53,929 bases of DNA from Methylomonas sp. (GTDB taxonomy: Bacteria > Pseudomonadota > Gammaproteobacteria > Methylococcales > Methylomonadaceae): positions 1 through 53,929 of the forward strand of contig PESC01000031.1 in NCBI GenBank assembly GCA_002929135.1, given 5' to 3'. The notes beneath the pieces were generated by a model. The model saw nothing but the letters and a program-made list of their open reading frames with translations, was not told where the DNA came from and did not search any database. Made by a program: the position numbers and the translations under genes. This document shows positions 1-9,176 of the stretch, one piece after another. How positions within the stretch are numbered: position 1 is the stretch's first letter; each line of letters starts with the position of its first letter.

Positions 1-132
1 GACCCGAGCCGAGGGCTGTGCGAACAATCAGATAGGAATCCATGTGACAGTCCCTGTGAAATCGGTTGAAGTATTGCCGTTTCGAGCGCAAGTCACTGTA
101 AAGCGTTGTCGCGTTGAAATCTTTACCAAATC

Positions 133-483
133 TTGTGGCTCAGCAACTATTTCGCGTTCCTAAGCGCTGCGGGCATAAGTGTTCGGAACGCAGAGCGTGG
201 GAATGAGGAAATCGGACTGAACGAAATGGGTCTATTGATGGGGACACCCGTGAGCCTTGCGACTGCTCTGTCCAGTACCTCGCATCCCACGGCAGGCGAT
301 GTCATCCCTGGCGCGGATGGTGCGCGTAAAGTCCGTTGGTCGGTAGCGGGCAAAGGCAAGCGCGGCGGTGTCCGCGTGATTTATTTCAACTTGACTGAGC
401 AAGGCACTGTGGTACTGGTCACGCTGTACACGAAGGCGGATCAGGCCAACATCCAAGCCAGTAACATCAAAAAGGCGGTGTAA
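133..483 (+). pseudogene. Decayed RelE-type toxin gene
   Basis: The last ~65 codons (from about 289) read like the C-terminal half of a RelE-family mRNA interferase, with HPTAGDVIPG, RKVRW, GKGKRGGVRVIYF and the end LVTLYTKADQANI. The part before that does not look like the family. The expected preceding residues (VQYLASHP) appear in another frame at about 270-290, which implies a frameshift there. At 181-210 the sequence matches a dispersed hairpin repeat (AACGCAGAGCGTGGGAATGAGG) also found elsewhere in the window, so an inserted repeat probably disrupted the N-terminal half. The antitoxin remnant follows 2 nt later. The family assignment is fairly sure; an active toxin is unlikely. Confidence 0.6.
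181..210 (+). repeat. Fragment of GTTCCCACG-type hairpin repeat
   Basis: The bases around 187-207 (AACGCAGAGCGTGGGAATG) match one arm of the hairpin repeat copies at 6542-6569, 17204-17224 and 44886-44949. Only one arm is well preserved. It lies where the N-terminal half of the toxin gene should be. Confidence 0.4.
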
Positions 484-485
484 CA

Positions 486-721
486 ATGGACATTGAAAAA
501 ATAGCCCAGGCAATTGAAGCGGATGCGGGCATGACGCTGGACGACCTCCGGCAAAGTTTGACTGAAATGCAAACGGGCGTAGGCCGGGTAACGACGGCGG
601 AACAGCTTTTGGTGCGATCCACCCGCGCCAAAACCGGTTTGCGCCGCCGGGCGGCGTGTTGTGCCTGTTAAAGCTCATCGGCAACCACCCGGATTTGATC
701 GGCGAATTAGACGTTGCGTAG
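486..721 (+). pseudogene. Decayed HTH antitoxin with internal deletion
   Basis: The gene starts as MDIEKIAQAIEADAG and reads well to RSTRAKTG at about 638. This is the N-terminal part of the XRE-type antitoxins that accompany RelE toxins. The typical C-terminal end (FAPPGGVLCLLKLIGNHPDL...) follows at about 649-721 in a different frame and ends at a TAG. The stretch between, about 24 codons of helix-turn-helix, is missing, and the deletion is not a multiple of three. The uncorrected frame stops at 671 after 61 residues. Since the DNA-binding motif is the part lost, the product could not work as a normal antitoxin. Confidence 0.65.
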
Positions 722-853
722 CTTTGCCTGGTTGCCGTTGTCAGCCTGGTGCTGTCTCAGCCTAACGATCATGAAGCCAGTACGTGGTTCGCTAAGAATC
801 CCTGCGAAAAAACAAAAATGGGGCGGACACCATTAACCCCAAACCCGACGTCA

Positions 854-1543
854 TCAACACCCCTCCAGCCGCGACAGTTGCGGTTGCACGACAGCCGCCA
901 GGCGTTCGAAATCCGCATGGGCCACGAACGGCAACAGTCCGAGGAAAGGCGCGTCGATCCGGTTTTGCAGATAGTCCAGATTGCCTTCGAGCGCCTGCAT
1001 GGCGGGATCGATGCTGTTGGCGATCCAGCCCGCGCAAACCCGGCCCGAGGCGCGAATCGCCTGATAGCTCAGACAGGCATGATTGAGACAGCCCAGCCGC
1101 ATACCAACCACCAGAATCACCGGCAGATCAAGCGCCGTCGCCAATCCTTGATTGTTCAGGTGATCGGACAACGGCGACAGCCAACCGCCCGCGCCTTCCA
1201 CCAGCACCACATCGGCCTGCTGCTCAAGACTGGCGAACGCAGCCCGTATCACCGACAGGTCGATATCGACACCGTTGGCCGCCAGATGCGGCGAAATGGC
1301 GCGTTCGAAGGCATAAGGGTTCACCCAGTCGTAGGGCAGTTGCAGCGACGAATGCCGCTGCAACAACAAGGCATCGTCATTCTGCCAGCGACCGTCCAGC
1401 CACTGGCAACCGGCTGACACCGGTTTCATCGCCAGCGCACTCTTGCCTTGCTGCTGAAACGCCCGCAGCAAGGCTGCCGTCGACCAGGTCTTGCCGATTT
1501 CGGTGTCGGTACCGGTGATGAAGAACGCGGGTTTTGTGTTCAT
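854..1543 (-). CDS. bioD: Dethiobiotin synthetase
   Basis: ATP-dependent closure of the ureido ring of 7,8-diaminopelargonate to dethiobiotin, the penultimate step of biotin synthesis in the cytoplasm. The 229-residue product has the P-loop GTDTEIGKT at residues 11-19, the KPVSAG segment and the VEGAGGWLSPL motif typical of BioD. The frame is open further upstream, but the ATG at 1543 is preferred: it forms an ATGA overlap with the bioC stop and gives the family's usual length. It is the last gene of bioBFHCD. No clear intrinsic terminator is seen after it. Confidence 0.95.
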   Translation of the reverse strand: MNTKPAFFITGTDTEIGKTWSTAALLRAFQQQGKSALAMKPVSAGCQWLDGRWQNDDALLLQRHSSLQLPYDWVNPYAFERAISPHLAANGVDIDLSVIRAAFASLEQQADVVLVEGAGGWLSPLSDHLNNQGLATALDLPVILVVGMRLGCLNHACLSYQAIRASGRVCAGWIANSIDPAMQALEGNLDYLQNRIDAPFLGLLPFVAHADFERLAAVVQPQLSRLEGC

Positions 1544-2322
1544 GTCGTGGCCTCGATCAGTAAAACGTCGTAGGTGGCAATGATGCTGCCGTCGGCATTG
1601 GCCGGGTAATGCTGGATCATGCGCTGCAACTGGCTTGGTGTGGTAGTGCTGCGCTTGCGGGCCTGGTTGACGTTGTGGGCACCGATGGCTTTCAGTTCCT
1701 GCATCAAGGCCAGCACCGAGGGGTAGCTGCAACAATAGGTTTGCTGTTGCAGTGTGTGACCGTGAAAACCGGTTTTTTCCAGCACGGCTGAAATCTCGTC
1801 CGCCGATAAAAACCGGTTGACGTGAGTATGGCCATCGACCGCTGCCCACGCCGCCTTCAGTTCACACAAGGTGTGCAAGCCGAAGGTGGAAAACACCAGC
1901 CGCCCGCCGGGACGCAATACCCGACGGCATTCGGCCAGGGCGTGATCGAGCCGCTCGACCCACTGCATGGCCAGATTGGAATAAACATGGCTGACGACAT
2001 CAGCAGCCAGCGGCAGCGATTCGGCATCGGCGCAGACATAGGCCACGGCGTCCGTATTCAACCGGCGATTGGCCTGCAACATGGCCAGCGCAATGTCGAG
2101 CGCAACGACATCGGCAGCGCCGGGCATAGCCATCAGCCGCCGCGCCAGAAAGCCGGTGCCGCTGCCCAGGTCGAGCACACGGCCTGGTTGGCCGCGCGGC
2201 GGAAACCGGGCCAGCAATACATCACCCACCTGACGCTGCAAATGGGCAAAACGATCGTAATCGGCGGCGGCGGCGCTGAACGATCGTTTGATTTTGCCTT
2301 TGTCGAATAACAAAGCCTGCAT
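1540..2322 (-). CDS. bioC: Malonyl-ACP O-methyltransferase
   Basis: SAM-dependent methylation of the malonyl-ACP carboxyl group, which lets fatty acid synthase build the pimeloyl chain. The 260-residue protein has methyltransferase motif I (DLGSGTG, residues 51-57), an acidic residue after the second strand (VVALDIA) and the RVLRPGGRLVFSTFG segment. The start abuts the bioH stop (TGAATG) and the end overlaps bioD by ATGA, so translation is probably coupled. Length and order fit BioC of bioBFHCD operons. Confidence 0.93.
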   Translation of the reverse strand: MQALLFDKGKIKRSFSAAAADYDRFAHLQRQVGDVLLARFPPRGQPGRVLDLGSGTGFLARRLMAMPGAADVVALDIALAMLQANRRLNTDAVAYVCADAESLPLAADVVSHVYSNLAMQWVERLDHALAECRRVLRPGGRLVFSTFGLHTLCELKAAWAAVDGHTHVNRFLSADEISAVLEKTGFHGHTLQQQTYCCSYPSVLALMQELKAIGAHNVNQARKRSTTTPSQLQRMIQHYPANADGSIIATYDVLLIEATT

Positions 2323-3087
2323 TCACAGCCTGCCGCTAATCAGTGGCCGCAAGGTGGCGGTGTGTGACAAAAACGGCGCATGGCTGGCATCGGGCAGGAT
2401 GTCCAGCGTCATCGAGCGCTTGAGTCTGTGCAGACGCTCACCGGCTTCGACCGGCACCAGCGCGTCGCGCCCGCCCAGTATCCAGTGCATGGGCAAGGTG
2501 GCGCGGATGACGGTATCGCGCAAGTCGCTGGTTTTGAGTATGTCGATACCGGCCTGCAACACGGCCTGGGTTGGTGGCGGGCGCTGGCGCACTCCCTGTT
2601 TCAGGGCCTGCAACACGCGGCGCCCGTGCGGCTGGCCGTTGATCTGTAACGCCAGGAAGCGGGTCAGGCTTTGTTCGGTATCCGTCTGCAACAGGTCGGC
2701 GAAGCGATCCAGTATTTCCGGCTTGACGCCCGGCCAGTCGACGCTCTGAATGAAATGCGGATTACCGGCCAGCACGAACAGGCGCTGGATGCGCTCTGGC
2801 GCCCGTTCGATCATGGCCATGGCCACGGTGGCACCCAGCGACCAGCCCAGCACGGAGAATACCGGTTCATCGATGGTATCGAGCACGGCAGCAGCGACAT
2901 GATCAAGGTCGTAGGGCTGCACAGTCTGGCTCAGGCCGTGGCCCGGCAAATCGACACAGATGATGCGGGCATCCTGCGCCAGGATTTGGGCAAAGTCGCA
3001 CCAGACGGCGCTGTGCATGGCCCAGCCGTGCAGCAATACCAGCGGCTTGCCGTCGCCGAACACGGTTTGGTGCAGACAGGCCGTCAT
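2323..3087 (-). CDS. bioH: Pimeloyl-ACP methyl ester carboxylesterase
   Basis: Alpha/beta hydrolase that removes the BioC methyl group from pimeloyl-ACP methyl ester, ending chain elongation. The 254-residue protein shows the oxyanion region LLHGWAMH, the nucleophile elbow GWSLGA (Ser83), the acid GGRDALVP and the catalytic His in DASHAPF. The start at 3087 overlaps the bioF stop by ATGA; the longer in-frame extension lies inside bioF and is not used. Motifs and position between bioF and bioC make the call firm. Confidence 0.93.
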   Translation of the reverse strand: MTACLHQTVFGDGKPLVLLHGWAMHSAVWCDFAQILAQDARIICVDLPGHGLSQTVQPYDLDHVAAAVLDTIDEPVFSVLGWSLGATVAMAMIERAPERIQRLFVLAGNPHFIQSVDWPGVKPEILDRFADLLQTDTEQSLTRFLALQINGQPHGRRVLQALKQGVRQRPPPTQAVLQAGIDILKTSDLRDTVIRATLPMHWILGGRDALVPVEAGERLHRLKRSMTLDILPDASHAPFLSHTATLRPLISGRL

Positions 3088-4244
3088 GTCATCGCCGCCG
3101 CCAGCGCGGTGAGTAAAGCATCCACCTGCCGTGGCTGGTGTGCTGCGCTCAGGGTGATGCGCAAACGCGCCGTTGCTGCCGGCACCGTGGGCGGGCGTAT
3201 GGCGCTGACCCAGAAACCGGCGGCCAGCAAGCGCTGGCTGATAGTGACTGCGCGGTCGCGGTCGCCGACGACGATGGGCTGGATGGGGGTCGGCGACGCC
3301 ATCAGCGGCAAACCATAATGCCGGGCACCGTCCTGAAATTGGGCAATCAGCGCTTGCAGTTTGTCGCGTCGCCAATGTTCGCGTCGCAACAAGGCCAGGC
3401 TGGTACGCGTGGCTTCGGCAACCGCCGGTGGCAGGGCCGTGGTGTACACATAGCTGCGGGCTTTCTGGATCAGGTATTCAATCAAGGCCGCCGAACCCGC
3501 GACAAAGGCGCCGAAGGTGCCGAAAGCCTTGCCCAGTGTGCCGACCAGAATCGGTACGCTGTCCTGGTTCAAGCCAAAATGCTCGACGATGCCGCCACCG
3601 TGCTGGCCGAGCACACCGAAGCCATGAGCGTCGTCTATCATCAGGCCCGCCTGAAAACGCCGGGCCAGCACCGCCATTTCCGGCAGCGGCGCCAGATCGC
3701 CATCCATGCTGAATACGCCGTCACTGACGATCAGCGTCCGCTGCCCGGTCTGCGCCAGACGCGCCGACAAATCCTGACTGTCGCCGTGTCGGTAACGAGC
3801 CAGTTTGGCGCGCGACAGCACGGCGGCGTCGATCAGCGAAGCGTGGTTCAGCCTGTCCTGTAACACGCAATCGCCGCGCCCTGCCAAGGCCGACACCACG
3901 CCCAGGTTCGCCATGTAGCCGGTCGAAAACAGCAATGCCCGTTCGCGGCCAGTAAATGCGGCCAATTCCTGTTCCAGTGCGTGGTGCGCAGTGCTGTGGC
4001 CGCAAATCAGATGGGCGGAACCGCTGCCGACACCGTAATGCTCGCAGCCTTGCTTGAAGGCCTGAACCACTGCCGGATGGTTGGCCAATCCCAGATAATC
4101 GTTGCTGCAAAAGTTGACGACCGGGCGGCCATCCAGATTCAACACGCCCTGTTGCGGCCCGTCGATCTGCCGCCGCCTGCGGTACAGATTGTGTTGGGTC
4201 AGGCGTTCGAGTTCGGCGTCGAAAGCGTAAAAAGCGTTGCTCAT
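3084..4244 (-). CDS. bioF: 8-amino-7-oxononanoate synthase
   Basis: PLP enzyme that condenses pimeloyl-ACP with L-alanine to give 8-amino-7-oxononanoate. The 386-residue product has [14 protein letters not shown] near the start, the [10 protein letters not shown] region, [10 protein letters not shown] and the PLP lysine in GTLGKAFG (Lys239). The ATG at 4244 forms an ATGA overlap with the bioB stop. The frame is open upstream into bioB, but that extension is only a shadow. Confidence 0.95.
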   Translation of the reverse strand: MSNAFYAFDAELERLTQHNLYRRRRQIDGPQQGVLNLDGRPVVNFCSNDYLGLANHPAVVQAFKQGCEHYGVGSGSAHLICGHSTAHHALEQELAAFTGRERALLFSTGYMANLGVVSALAGRGDCVLQDRLNHASLIDAAVLSRAKLARYRHGDSQDLSARLAQTGQRTLIVSDGVFSMDGDLAPLPEMAVLARRFQAGLMIDDAHGFGVLGQHGGGIVEHFGLNQDSVPILVGTLGKAFGTFGAFVAGSAALIEYLIQKARSYVYTTALPPAVAEATRTSLALLRREHWRRDKLQALIAQFQDGARHYGLPLMASPTPIQPIVVGDRDRAVTISQRLLAAGFWVSAIRPPTVPAATARLRITLSAAHQPRQVDALLTALAAAMT

Positions 4245-5233
4245 CCGGCGTAGCGGGAACCACCCATGCGCATACCCAGACGGTCGAACAAGCGCTTGTC
4301 GCGCTGCGTCATCGGGTTGTCGGTGGTCAGCAGTTTGTCGCCGTAGAACAGCGAATTGGCACCGGCCAGAAAACACAAGGCCTGCATTTCGTCGCTCATG
4401 CTGGCGCGGCCAGCGGACAAACGCACACGCGATCGCGGCATCATGATGCGGGCCACAGCAATGGTGCGGACGAAGACCAGCGGGTCGAGTGCCTCGGTGC
4501 CGTGCAACGGTGTACCCTCGACCTGCACCAGCAGGTTGATCGGCACACTTTCCGGATGCTTGGGCAGGTTCGCCAGTTGCATCAGCAGTTTGGCCCGGTC
4601 GGTCTGAGATTCGCCCATGCCGACGATGCCGCCGCAACAGACATTGATACCGGCATCACGCACCCGCTCCAGGGTGTCGAGCCTGTCCTGGTAACTGCGG
4701 GTACTGATGATTTCCGAGTAGTAATCTTCCGAGGTGTCGAGATTGTGGTTGTAATAATCAAGGCCACCGTCTTTCAGCGCCTGGGTTTGTTTGTCGGTCA
4801 ACATGCCGAGCGTCACACAGGTTTCCAGCCCCAAGGCCTTGACGCCCTTGACCATGTCTACCACGCGCTCTATGTCCTTATCTTTCGGGCTGCGCCAGGC
4901 CGCGCCCATGCAGAAACGCGAGGCGCCCTCGGCCTTGGCCCGTTCGGCGGCTTTGATGACGGCATCGACCGGCATCAAAGCTTCTGGTACCAGATCGGCG
5001 GCGTGGCGTGCGCTTTGTGGGCAGTAGCCGCAATCTTCCGAGCACGAGCCGGTCTTGATGCTCAACAAGCTGCTAATCTGGATTTCGTTGGCATCGAAAT
5101 GGTCGCGATGCAGCGTCTGCGCCTGAAACAGCAGATCGTTGAACGGCAAATCGAACAAGGCCTCGACTGCGTTCAATGACCAGTCGTGGCGCAGGGCGGG
5201 GTTGAGCTGGAACGGTTGCGGGTTGACAGACAT
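4241..5233 (-). CDS. bioB: Biotin synthase (radical SAM)
   Basis: Inserts sulfur into dethiobiotin by radical SAM chemistry to form biotin. The 330-residue protein carries the [4Fe-4S] motif CSEDCGYC (Cys64, Cys68, Cys71), the SIKTG lead-in and the [12 protein letters not shown] segment that supplies a ligand to the auxiliary cluster. The ATG at 5233 has a good ribosome site, AGGAGA at 5243-5248. This is the first gene of bioBFHCD. bioA is not in the window, so the pathway depends on a copy elsewhere. Confidence 0.96.
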   Translation of the reverse strand: MSVNPQPFQLNPALRHDWSLNAVEALFDLPFNDLLFQAQTLHRDHFDANEIQISSLLSIKTGSCSEDCGYCPQSARHAADLVPEALMPVDAVIKAAERAKAEGASRFCMGAAWRSPKDKDIERVVDMVKGVKALGLETCVTLGMLTDKQTQALKDGGLDYYNHNLDTSEDYYSEIISTRSYQDRLDTLERVRDAGINVCCGGIVGMGESQTDRAKLLMQLANLPKHPESVPINLLVQVEGTPLHGTEALDPLVFVRTIAVARIMMPRSRVRLSAGRASMSDEMQALCFLAGANSLFYGDKLLTTDNPMTQRDKRLFDRLGMRMGGSRYAG

Positions 5234-5304
5234 ACGGGCGATTCTCCTGATGCACCGCAGGCAGCGCCCATACGGCACTCATCAACCTACGGCAGGGTAT
5301 TTTA
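5234..5304. promoter_or_regulatory. Divergent bioB/comF intergenic region
   Basis: This 71-bp gap separates two divergent genes and must hold both promoters. I see the bioB ribosome site (5243-5248, minus strand) but no strong -10/-35 pair, and no inverted repeat resembling the BirA operator. Biotin control of this operon is therefore not visible here. Confidence 0.3.
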
Positions 5305-6003
5305 GTGAACAACTGGCCAAACATTATACAGAACAACTTGCTACCGCCGCGCTGCCTGTTGTGCGAACGCCCGGGGTTTGACGGTATGGATTTATGTCTT
5401 GCCTGTTATCAGGACTTGCACCGCAACCTGGCCTGTTGCTACCGCTGCGCGGAACCTTTCGAAACCGCGTTGCCGTCACCGCAACTGTGTGGCCGCTGCC
5501 TGAGCAAGGCACCCGCCTTCGAGGAAACCCATGCCCCTTTTCTCTACGACGCCGGGATGCGGTATTTGATTGGTCAACTGAAATTCGGCCACCGCCAGCG
5601 TAACGCCCGCCTGCTGGGGCAGTTATTGGCGCACGAGCTGCAAGGCAACGCCGAACGCCCGCAATGCCTGATCCCGATGCCTTTGCATCGCCAGCGTTAT
5701 GTGGAACGCGGCTTCAACCAGTCGCTGGAAATCGCCCGTCATGTTTCGCGAATACTGGCAGTGCCGCTGGCGCTGAACGCCTGTTCGCGCATACGCGACA
5801 CGCCGCACCAGGCCAATCTGCCCGCCCGCCAGCGCCGTAAAAACATGACGCGGGCCTTTGCCGCGTCGGCCCTGCCTGATTACCGCCATGTTGCCATCCT
5901 CGACGACGTCATGACCACCGGCTCCACCGTCAATGCGCTGGCAATGGCGCTGAGGAAAGCCGGTGCCGAACGGGTGGATGTCTGGGTTTGTGCGCGGGCA
6001 TGA
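5305..6003 (+). CDS. comF: ComF-family phosphoribosyltransferase-like protein
   Basis: Protein of 232 residues with the ComF layout: an N-terminal zinc-ribbon-like region with several CxxC pairs (CLLC, CLAC, CYRC, CGRC), then a phosphoribosyltransferase fold with the PRPP loop ILDDVMTTGSTVNA near the C-terminus. Family members are linked to natural DNA uptake. The ERGFNQSLEIA segment is also typical. The GTG start at 5305 places it 71 bp from divergent bioB, an arrangement common in gammaproteobacteria. Confidence 0.9.
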   Translation: MNNWPNIIQNNLLPPRCLLCERPGFDGMDLCLACYQDLHRNLACCYRCAEPFETALPSPQLCGRCLSKAPAFEETHAPFLYDAGMRYLIGQLKFGHRQRNARLLGQLLAHELQGNAERPQCLIPMPLHRQRYVERGFNQSLEIARHVSRILAVPLALNACSRIRDTPHQANLPARQRRKNMTRAFAASALPDYRHVAILDDVMTTGSTVNALAMALRKAGAERVDVWVCARA

Positions 6004-6167
6004 TGCGCAACAATGCCCGCAACACCCATAACGCAGATGGCCCTGCCCATGCAGGCAACGGTCGGCAGCCAAATTTGCAGTGCTATGGGTATAGAATGCC
6101 CGCTCCACCGCCACGCATGACGGGCGACGACTATCCACGACACAATACGATACGATACGAGGTAATC

Positions 6168-6497
6168 ATGACTTCAACCACGCGAGGTTTGGCGGCAAGC
6201 GGTTTTCTGGTGATGTTGGCGCTATTGCGCCCGGCATCCGCCGACATCGACACGCCGGATATCGACAGGCGGCAGACCGCCCAGCAATTGCGCATCGAGC
6301 AGGGTATTCAAACCGGCGACCTGACCGGGCGCGAATCAACCCGTCTGCAACATCAGCAAAACCGCATCGACCAGATGAAAGACCAGGCCCAAGCCGATGG
6401 CGTGGTCACCGAGCGCGAGCGCGTCCGACTGAAAGACAAGCAAAACAAGGCCAGCCGCGCGATCACCCGCAAGAAACGCAATGCACGACGCCAATGA
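6168..6497 (+). CDS. Small periplasmic helical protein of unknown function
   Basis: A 109-residue protein with a signal peptide (hydrophobic stretch at residues 9-21, likely cleavage after PASA). The mature part is charged and helical, with two related segments: GIQTGDLTGRESTRLQHQQ and AQADGVVTERERVRLKDKQ. Each pairs an Asp/Gly turn with a helix, reminiscent of EF-hand-like repeats. Similar small exported proteins occur widely in beta- and gammaproteobacteria without a known role. The ATG at 6168 has GAGG upstream. A short TACGA tandem repeat (about 6147-6160) precedes it. The basic C-terminus (RKKRNARRQ) is notable. Confidence 0.7.
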   Translation: MTSTTRGLAASGFLVMLALLRPASADIDTPDIDRRQTAQQLRIEQGIQTGDLTGRESTRLQHQQNRIDQMKDQAQADGVVTERERVRLKDKQNKASRAITRKKRNARRQ

Positions 6498-6523
6498 GGC
6501 GCAGGCTTGAATACTGGCAGCAG

Positions 6524-7111
6524 TCAGGCTTCAAGCCCTCCCGGGTTCCCACGGCTCCGTGGGAACCCGACCGTCTTTTTCTGCTCAATGCCTTCAAGCA
6601 CCGAGCGAATGGCGCGAATCTGATAGTCACGACCGGCAATCGAGGTGTTGATGAACTCTTGCGTCAGCGGCTTGCGATTGCGGCGGATGTAGGCGCAGCG
6701 TTCCAAATCGTCGCGTGTAGGAAAACCGATAACCTTGCGTGGCGGCGCGTTTTCCAGATCCCAGAAATAGAGTTGGTGGCCGTTGGTGTAGAAGCAGAAC
6801 GGCAACTCGCCACCCAATTGCTTCTGGATGTTGTAGCAATACTGTTTGGCTTGCTCGCGGCCCATGGCGGCATCGCGGCTGGCTTTTTTGGCTTCAATCA
6901 CCGCCAGCGGCTTGCGGTCTTTACCGAGCAAGACGTAATCACTGAACTGGTGGCCTTCATATGGGGTGCGAAGATCGACAACTCCTTCGGGCTGGTCGGT
7001 GAGGATGTCGAATTCCTCGACAACCTGGGAGGGGTCTTTGACATTCCAGCCTGCCTGAGCGAGTTGCTGGTCGATCAGCTCTGACCGGGGTTGTGCCTCG
7101 GATTGGGTCAT
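6524..7111 (-). pseudogene. hsdR: Truncated type I restriction HsdR, N-terminal nuclease domain only
   Basis: The 195-residue frame matches the N-terminal region of type I restriction R subunits. It has a PD-(D/E)xK nuclease site (Asp58, then Glu73-Ala-Lys75 in LAVIEAKKA) and the Q-motif-like GRDYQIRAIRSVLEGI that precedes the helicase Walker A. Homology stops at EQKK (residue 179). The last ~16 residues are read from a perfect palindrome at 6542-6569 and the following bases, and the whole helicase part (>600 residues) is missing. No hsdM or hsdS is present, only a 17-codon open tail just upstream. It cannot encode a working restriction enzyme. Confidence 0.8.
6542..6569. repeat. Perfect 13-bp palindrome, GTTCCCACG hairpin family
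   Basis: Arms 6542-6554 (CGGGTTCCCACGG) and 6557-6569 are exact complements around a 2-nt centre. CCGTCTTTTT follows on the plus strand, so it may also terminate transcription from the gene at 6168. Related copies lie at 17204-17224, 44886-44949 and 181-210. Confidence 0.8.
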
Positions 7112-7308
7112 GCGTTACCGTCCCTCGGTCGCCTGCTCAGTGCGTGTGGCATTGCTATCGACCACCCTCTACCGCCGATATGACGCACGTTGTCCGATAG
7201 CCTATGCGGCATGCTCGGACAGCCTCCTGGCCCGACAGCGGCTATTGGTCATAACCCAATACAAACCGTTTTTCGCAGCTTTACCTTGCGGGAGATCGAT
7301 TGCGCCTG
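7112..7308. other. Non-coding gap between hsdR fragment and lipA
   Basis: About 200 bp with no convincing gene. On the minus strand, a short open tail of 17 codons ending in TAA lies just before the hsdR start, perhaps the remains of a neighbouring restriction gene. I see no strong promoter or terminator. Confidence 0.4.
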
Positions 7309-8271
7309 CTATCGGGCGATGATAGACGCCGCCTGCAAGTCGGCGTGATACGACGAGCGCACCAGCGGTGCGCTGGCGACTTGTCCAAACCCCAGTGACC
7401 GTGCAATCTCGCCGTAGCGTTTGAACTGTTCGGGGTGGATGTAGGCCTTGACTGCCAGGTGAGCCTTGCTGGGCTGCAAGTACTGACCCAGCGTCAACAT
7501 GCTGCAACCGTGGGCCAGCAGGTCGCGCATGACGTCAACCACCTCGTCTTCCGTTTCGCCCAATCCCAGCATCAGCCCCGATTTGGTTGGCACCTGCGGT
7601 AGCCGCGCCTTGTGTTGTTGCAACAACCGCAACGATGCCTGGTAATCGGCACCGGGACGTGCCTCACGATACAGCCGGGGCACGGTTTCCAGGTTGTGGT
7701 TGAACACGTCGCAGGGTTGAGATGCCAGGATTTCGATTGCTACCTCCATGCGACCGCGAAAATCCGGCGTCAGGATTTCAAGGGTGGTGTCGGGCGTCTT
7801 GGCACGGATCGCCGCGATGCAGGCGGCGAAATGGCTGGCGCCGCCGTCGCGCAAATCGTCGCGGTTGACCGATGTCACCACCACATATTTCAGCGCCATG
7901 TCGAAGACGGTATCGGCCAGATTGCTCGGCTCGTCCGCATCCAGCGCCTTGGGTTTGCCGTGGGCGACATCGCAGAACGGGCAGCGCCGGGTGCACAGGT
8001 CACCCATAATCATGAAGGTGGCGGTGCCGTGACTGAAGCATTCGCCCAGATTGGGGCAGGCGGCTTCCTCGCAGACGCTATGCAGGCGCTTGTCGCGCAA
8101 GGTTTGCTTGATTTGATTGACCTTGTCGCCACTCGGCAATTTGATGCGTATCCAGTCCGGCTTGCGCAACACGGTTTCAGGCGTTTCGACTTTGATCGGG
8201 ATGCGCGACAGCTTGTCGGCGTTGCGTTGGTGAGTTTGCGGGGTCGAGCGCGACGGTGCATTCGGTTTCAT
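7309..8271 (-). CDS. lipA: Lipoyl synthase (radical SAM)
   Basis: Inserts two sulfur atoms into protein-bound octanoyl groups to form lipoyl cofactors. The 320-residue protein has both cluster motifs: the auxiliary [12 protein letters not shown] and the radical [37 protein letters not shown] and the C-terminal RSSYHA serine ligand are also present. The ATG at 8271 overlaps the lipB stop (ATGA), giving the usual length; a longer in-frame start inside lipB is not favoured. It works with LipB and ends the dacA-dat-ybeD-lipB-lipA run. Confidence 0.95.
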   Translation of the reverse strand: MKPNAPSRSTPQTHQRNADKLSRIPIKVETPETVLRKPDWIRIKLPSGDKVNQIKQTLRDKRLHSVCEEAACPNLGECFSHGTATFMIMGDLCTRRCPFCDVAHGKPKALDADEPSNLADTVFDMALKYVVVTSVNRDDLRDGGASHFAACIAAIRAKTPDTTLEILTPDFRGRMEVAIEILASQPCDVFNHNLETVPRLYREARPGADYQASLRLLQQHKARLPQVPTKSGLMLGLGETEDEVVDVMRDLLAHGCSMLTLGQYLQPSKAHLAVKAYIHPEQFKRYGEIARSLGFGQVASAPLVRSSYHADLQAASIIAR

Positions 8272-8882
8272 GATTCGATGGCCCTGACGAGATGATGTAC
8301 GAGCGGAACGGCCAGCTCGTGGTTGTGAATGTTCACACCGCAATCGGCAAGCTGGGTGACCTGCATATCGGCGTAACCGCATGGGTTGATATTGCGGAAC
8401 GGCGTCAAATCCATGGCGTTGTTCAGGCTGAGGCCGTGGTAGCAGCAGCCGTGACGAATGCGCAGACCCAAAGCGCCGATCTTGCGCTCACCAACGTAAA
8501 CCCCCGGCGCATCGCCACGCGCCCTGGCAGCCAGGCCGTACAGCGCCAGAGTGTCGATCATGGCGGCCTCCAGCAAGCTGACGACCTGGCGCGGTCCCAG
8601 CGCCAGGCGCTTCAAGTCGACCAGCAGATAAACCACGAGCTGACCCGGCCCGTGATACGTCACCTGGCCACCCCGATCGGTTGCAACGACCGCAATAGCG
8701 CCAGCATTCAGAATATGTTCGCGCTGGCCGTTCAAGCCCAGGGTGTAGACCGGTGCATGTTCGGTGATCCAGATTTCATCGGCTGTTTCGGGGGTGCGCC
8801 CGGCGGTGAAACTCTGCATCGCCCGCCAGACCTCGACATAATCCGACAAACCCAATCGTCGGATGACAGTTTCCGGTTTCAC
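8268..8882 (-). CDS. lipB: Lipoyl(octanoyl) transferase
   Basis: Transfers octanoate from octanoyl-ACP to the lipoyl domains of 2-oxoacid dehydrogenases and GcvH. The 204-residue protein has the signature [12 protein letters not shown] (residues 70-81), catalytic Lys134 in [11 protein letters not shown] and catalytic Cys168 in [13 protein letters not shown]. It lies directly upstream of lipA with an ATGA overlap, the order found in many gammaproteobacteria. Confidence 0.95.
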   Translation of the reverse strand: MKPETVIRRLGLSDYVEVWRAMQSFTAGRTPETADEIWITEHAPVYTLGLNGQREHILNAGAIAVVATDRGGQVTYHGPGQLVVYLLVDLKRLALGPRQVVSLLEAAMIDTLALYGLAARARGDAPGVYVGERKIGALGLRIRHGCCYHGLSLNNAMDLTPFRNINPCGYADMQVTQLADCGVNIHNHELAVPLVHHLVRAIES

Positions 8883-8909
8883 GCTGGGCCAGAGTGAGTT
8901 GACGGCAGG

Positions 8910-9176
8910 CTAAAGCGCCATCAGCACGTCGGGATGATCGGTCAGGCCCTGATAAATCGCATCGAGCTGTTGGCGGCTGGTGGCTTCTATCATCACTGTC
9001 ACCGACAGATAGGCGCCGGTTCGGCTGGGGCGGCAGCTCACGGCACCTTCGCGGATGTCGGCACAATGGCGGCGGACGATCTCGATGACGATTGCATCGA
9101 AATCGGCGCGATGATGGCCCATGGCCTTGATGGCGAACTGACAGGGAAATTGCAGCAAGCTTTCGGTTTCGCTCAT
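8910..9176 (-). CDS. ybeD: YbeD-family (DUF493) protein
   Basis: An 88-residue protein matching the YbeD/DUF493 family by the opening LLQFPCQFAIKAMG, the FDAIVIEIVRRH helix and the end YQGLTDHPDVLMAL. The fold is ACT-like; the function is unknown, and the gene's steady place beside lipB suggests a link to lipoate or envelope metabolism. The start at 9176 forms an ATGA overlap with dat; a longer upstream frame is not used. A 27-bp gap separates it from lipB. Confidence 0.88.
   Translation of the reverse strand: MSETESLLQFPCQFAIKAMGHHRADFDAIVIEIVRRHCADIREGAVSCRPSRTGAYLSVTVMIEATSRQQLDAIYQGLTDHPDVLMAL

Noticed and set aside
5234-5304. BirA operator in front of bioB
   Set aside because: No inverted repeat resembling the TTGTAAAC-type half-sites is visible in the 71-bp gap.
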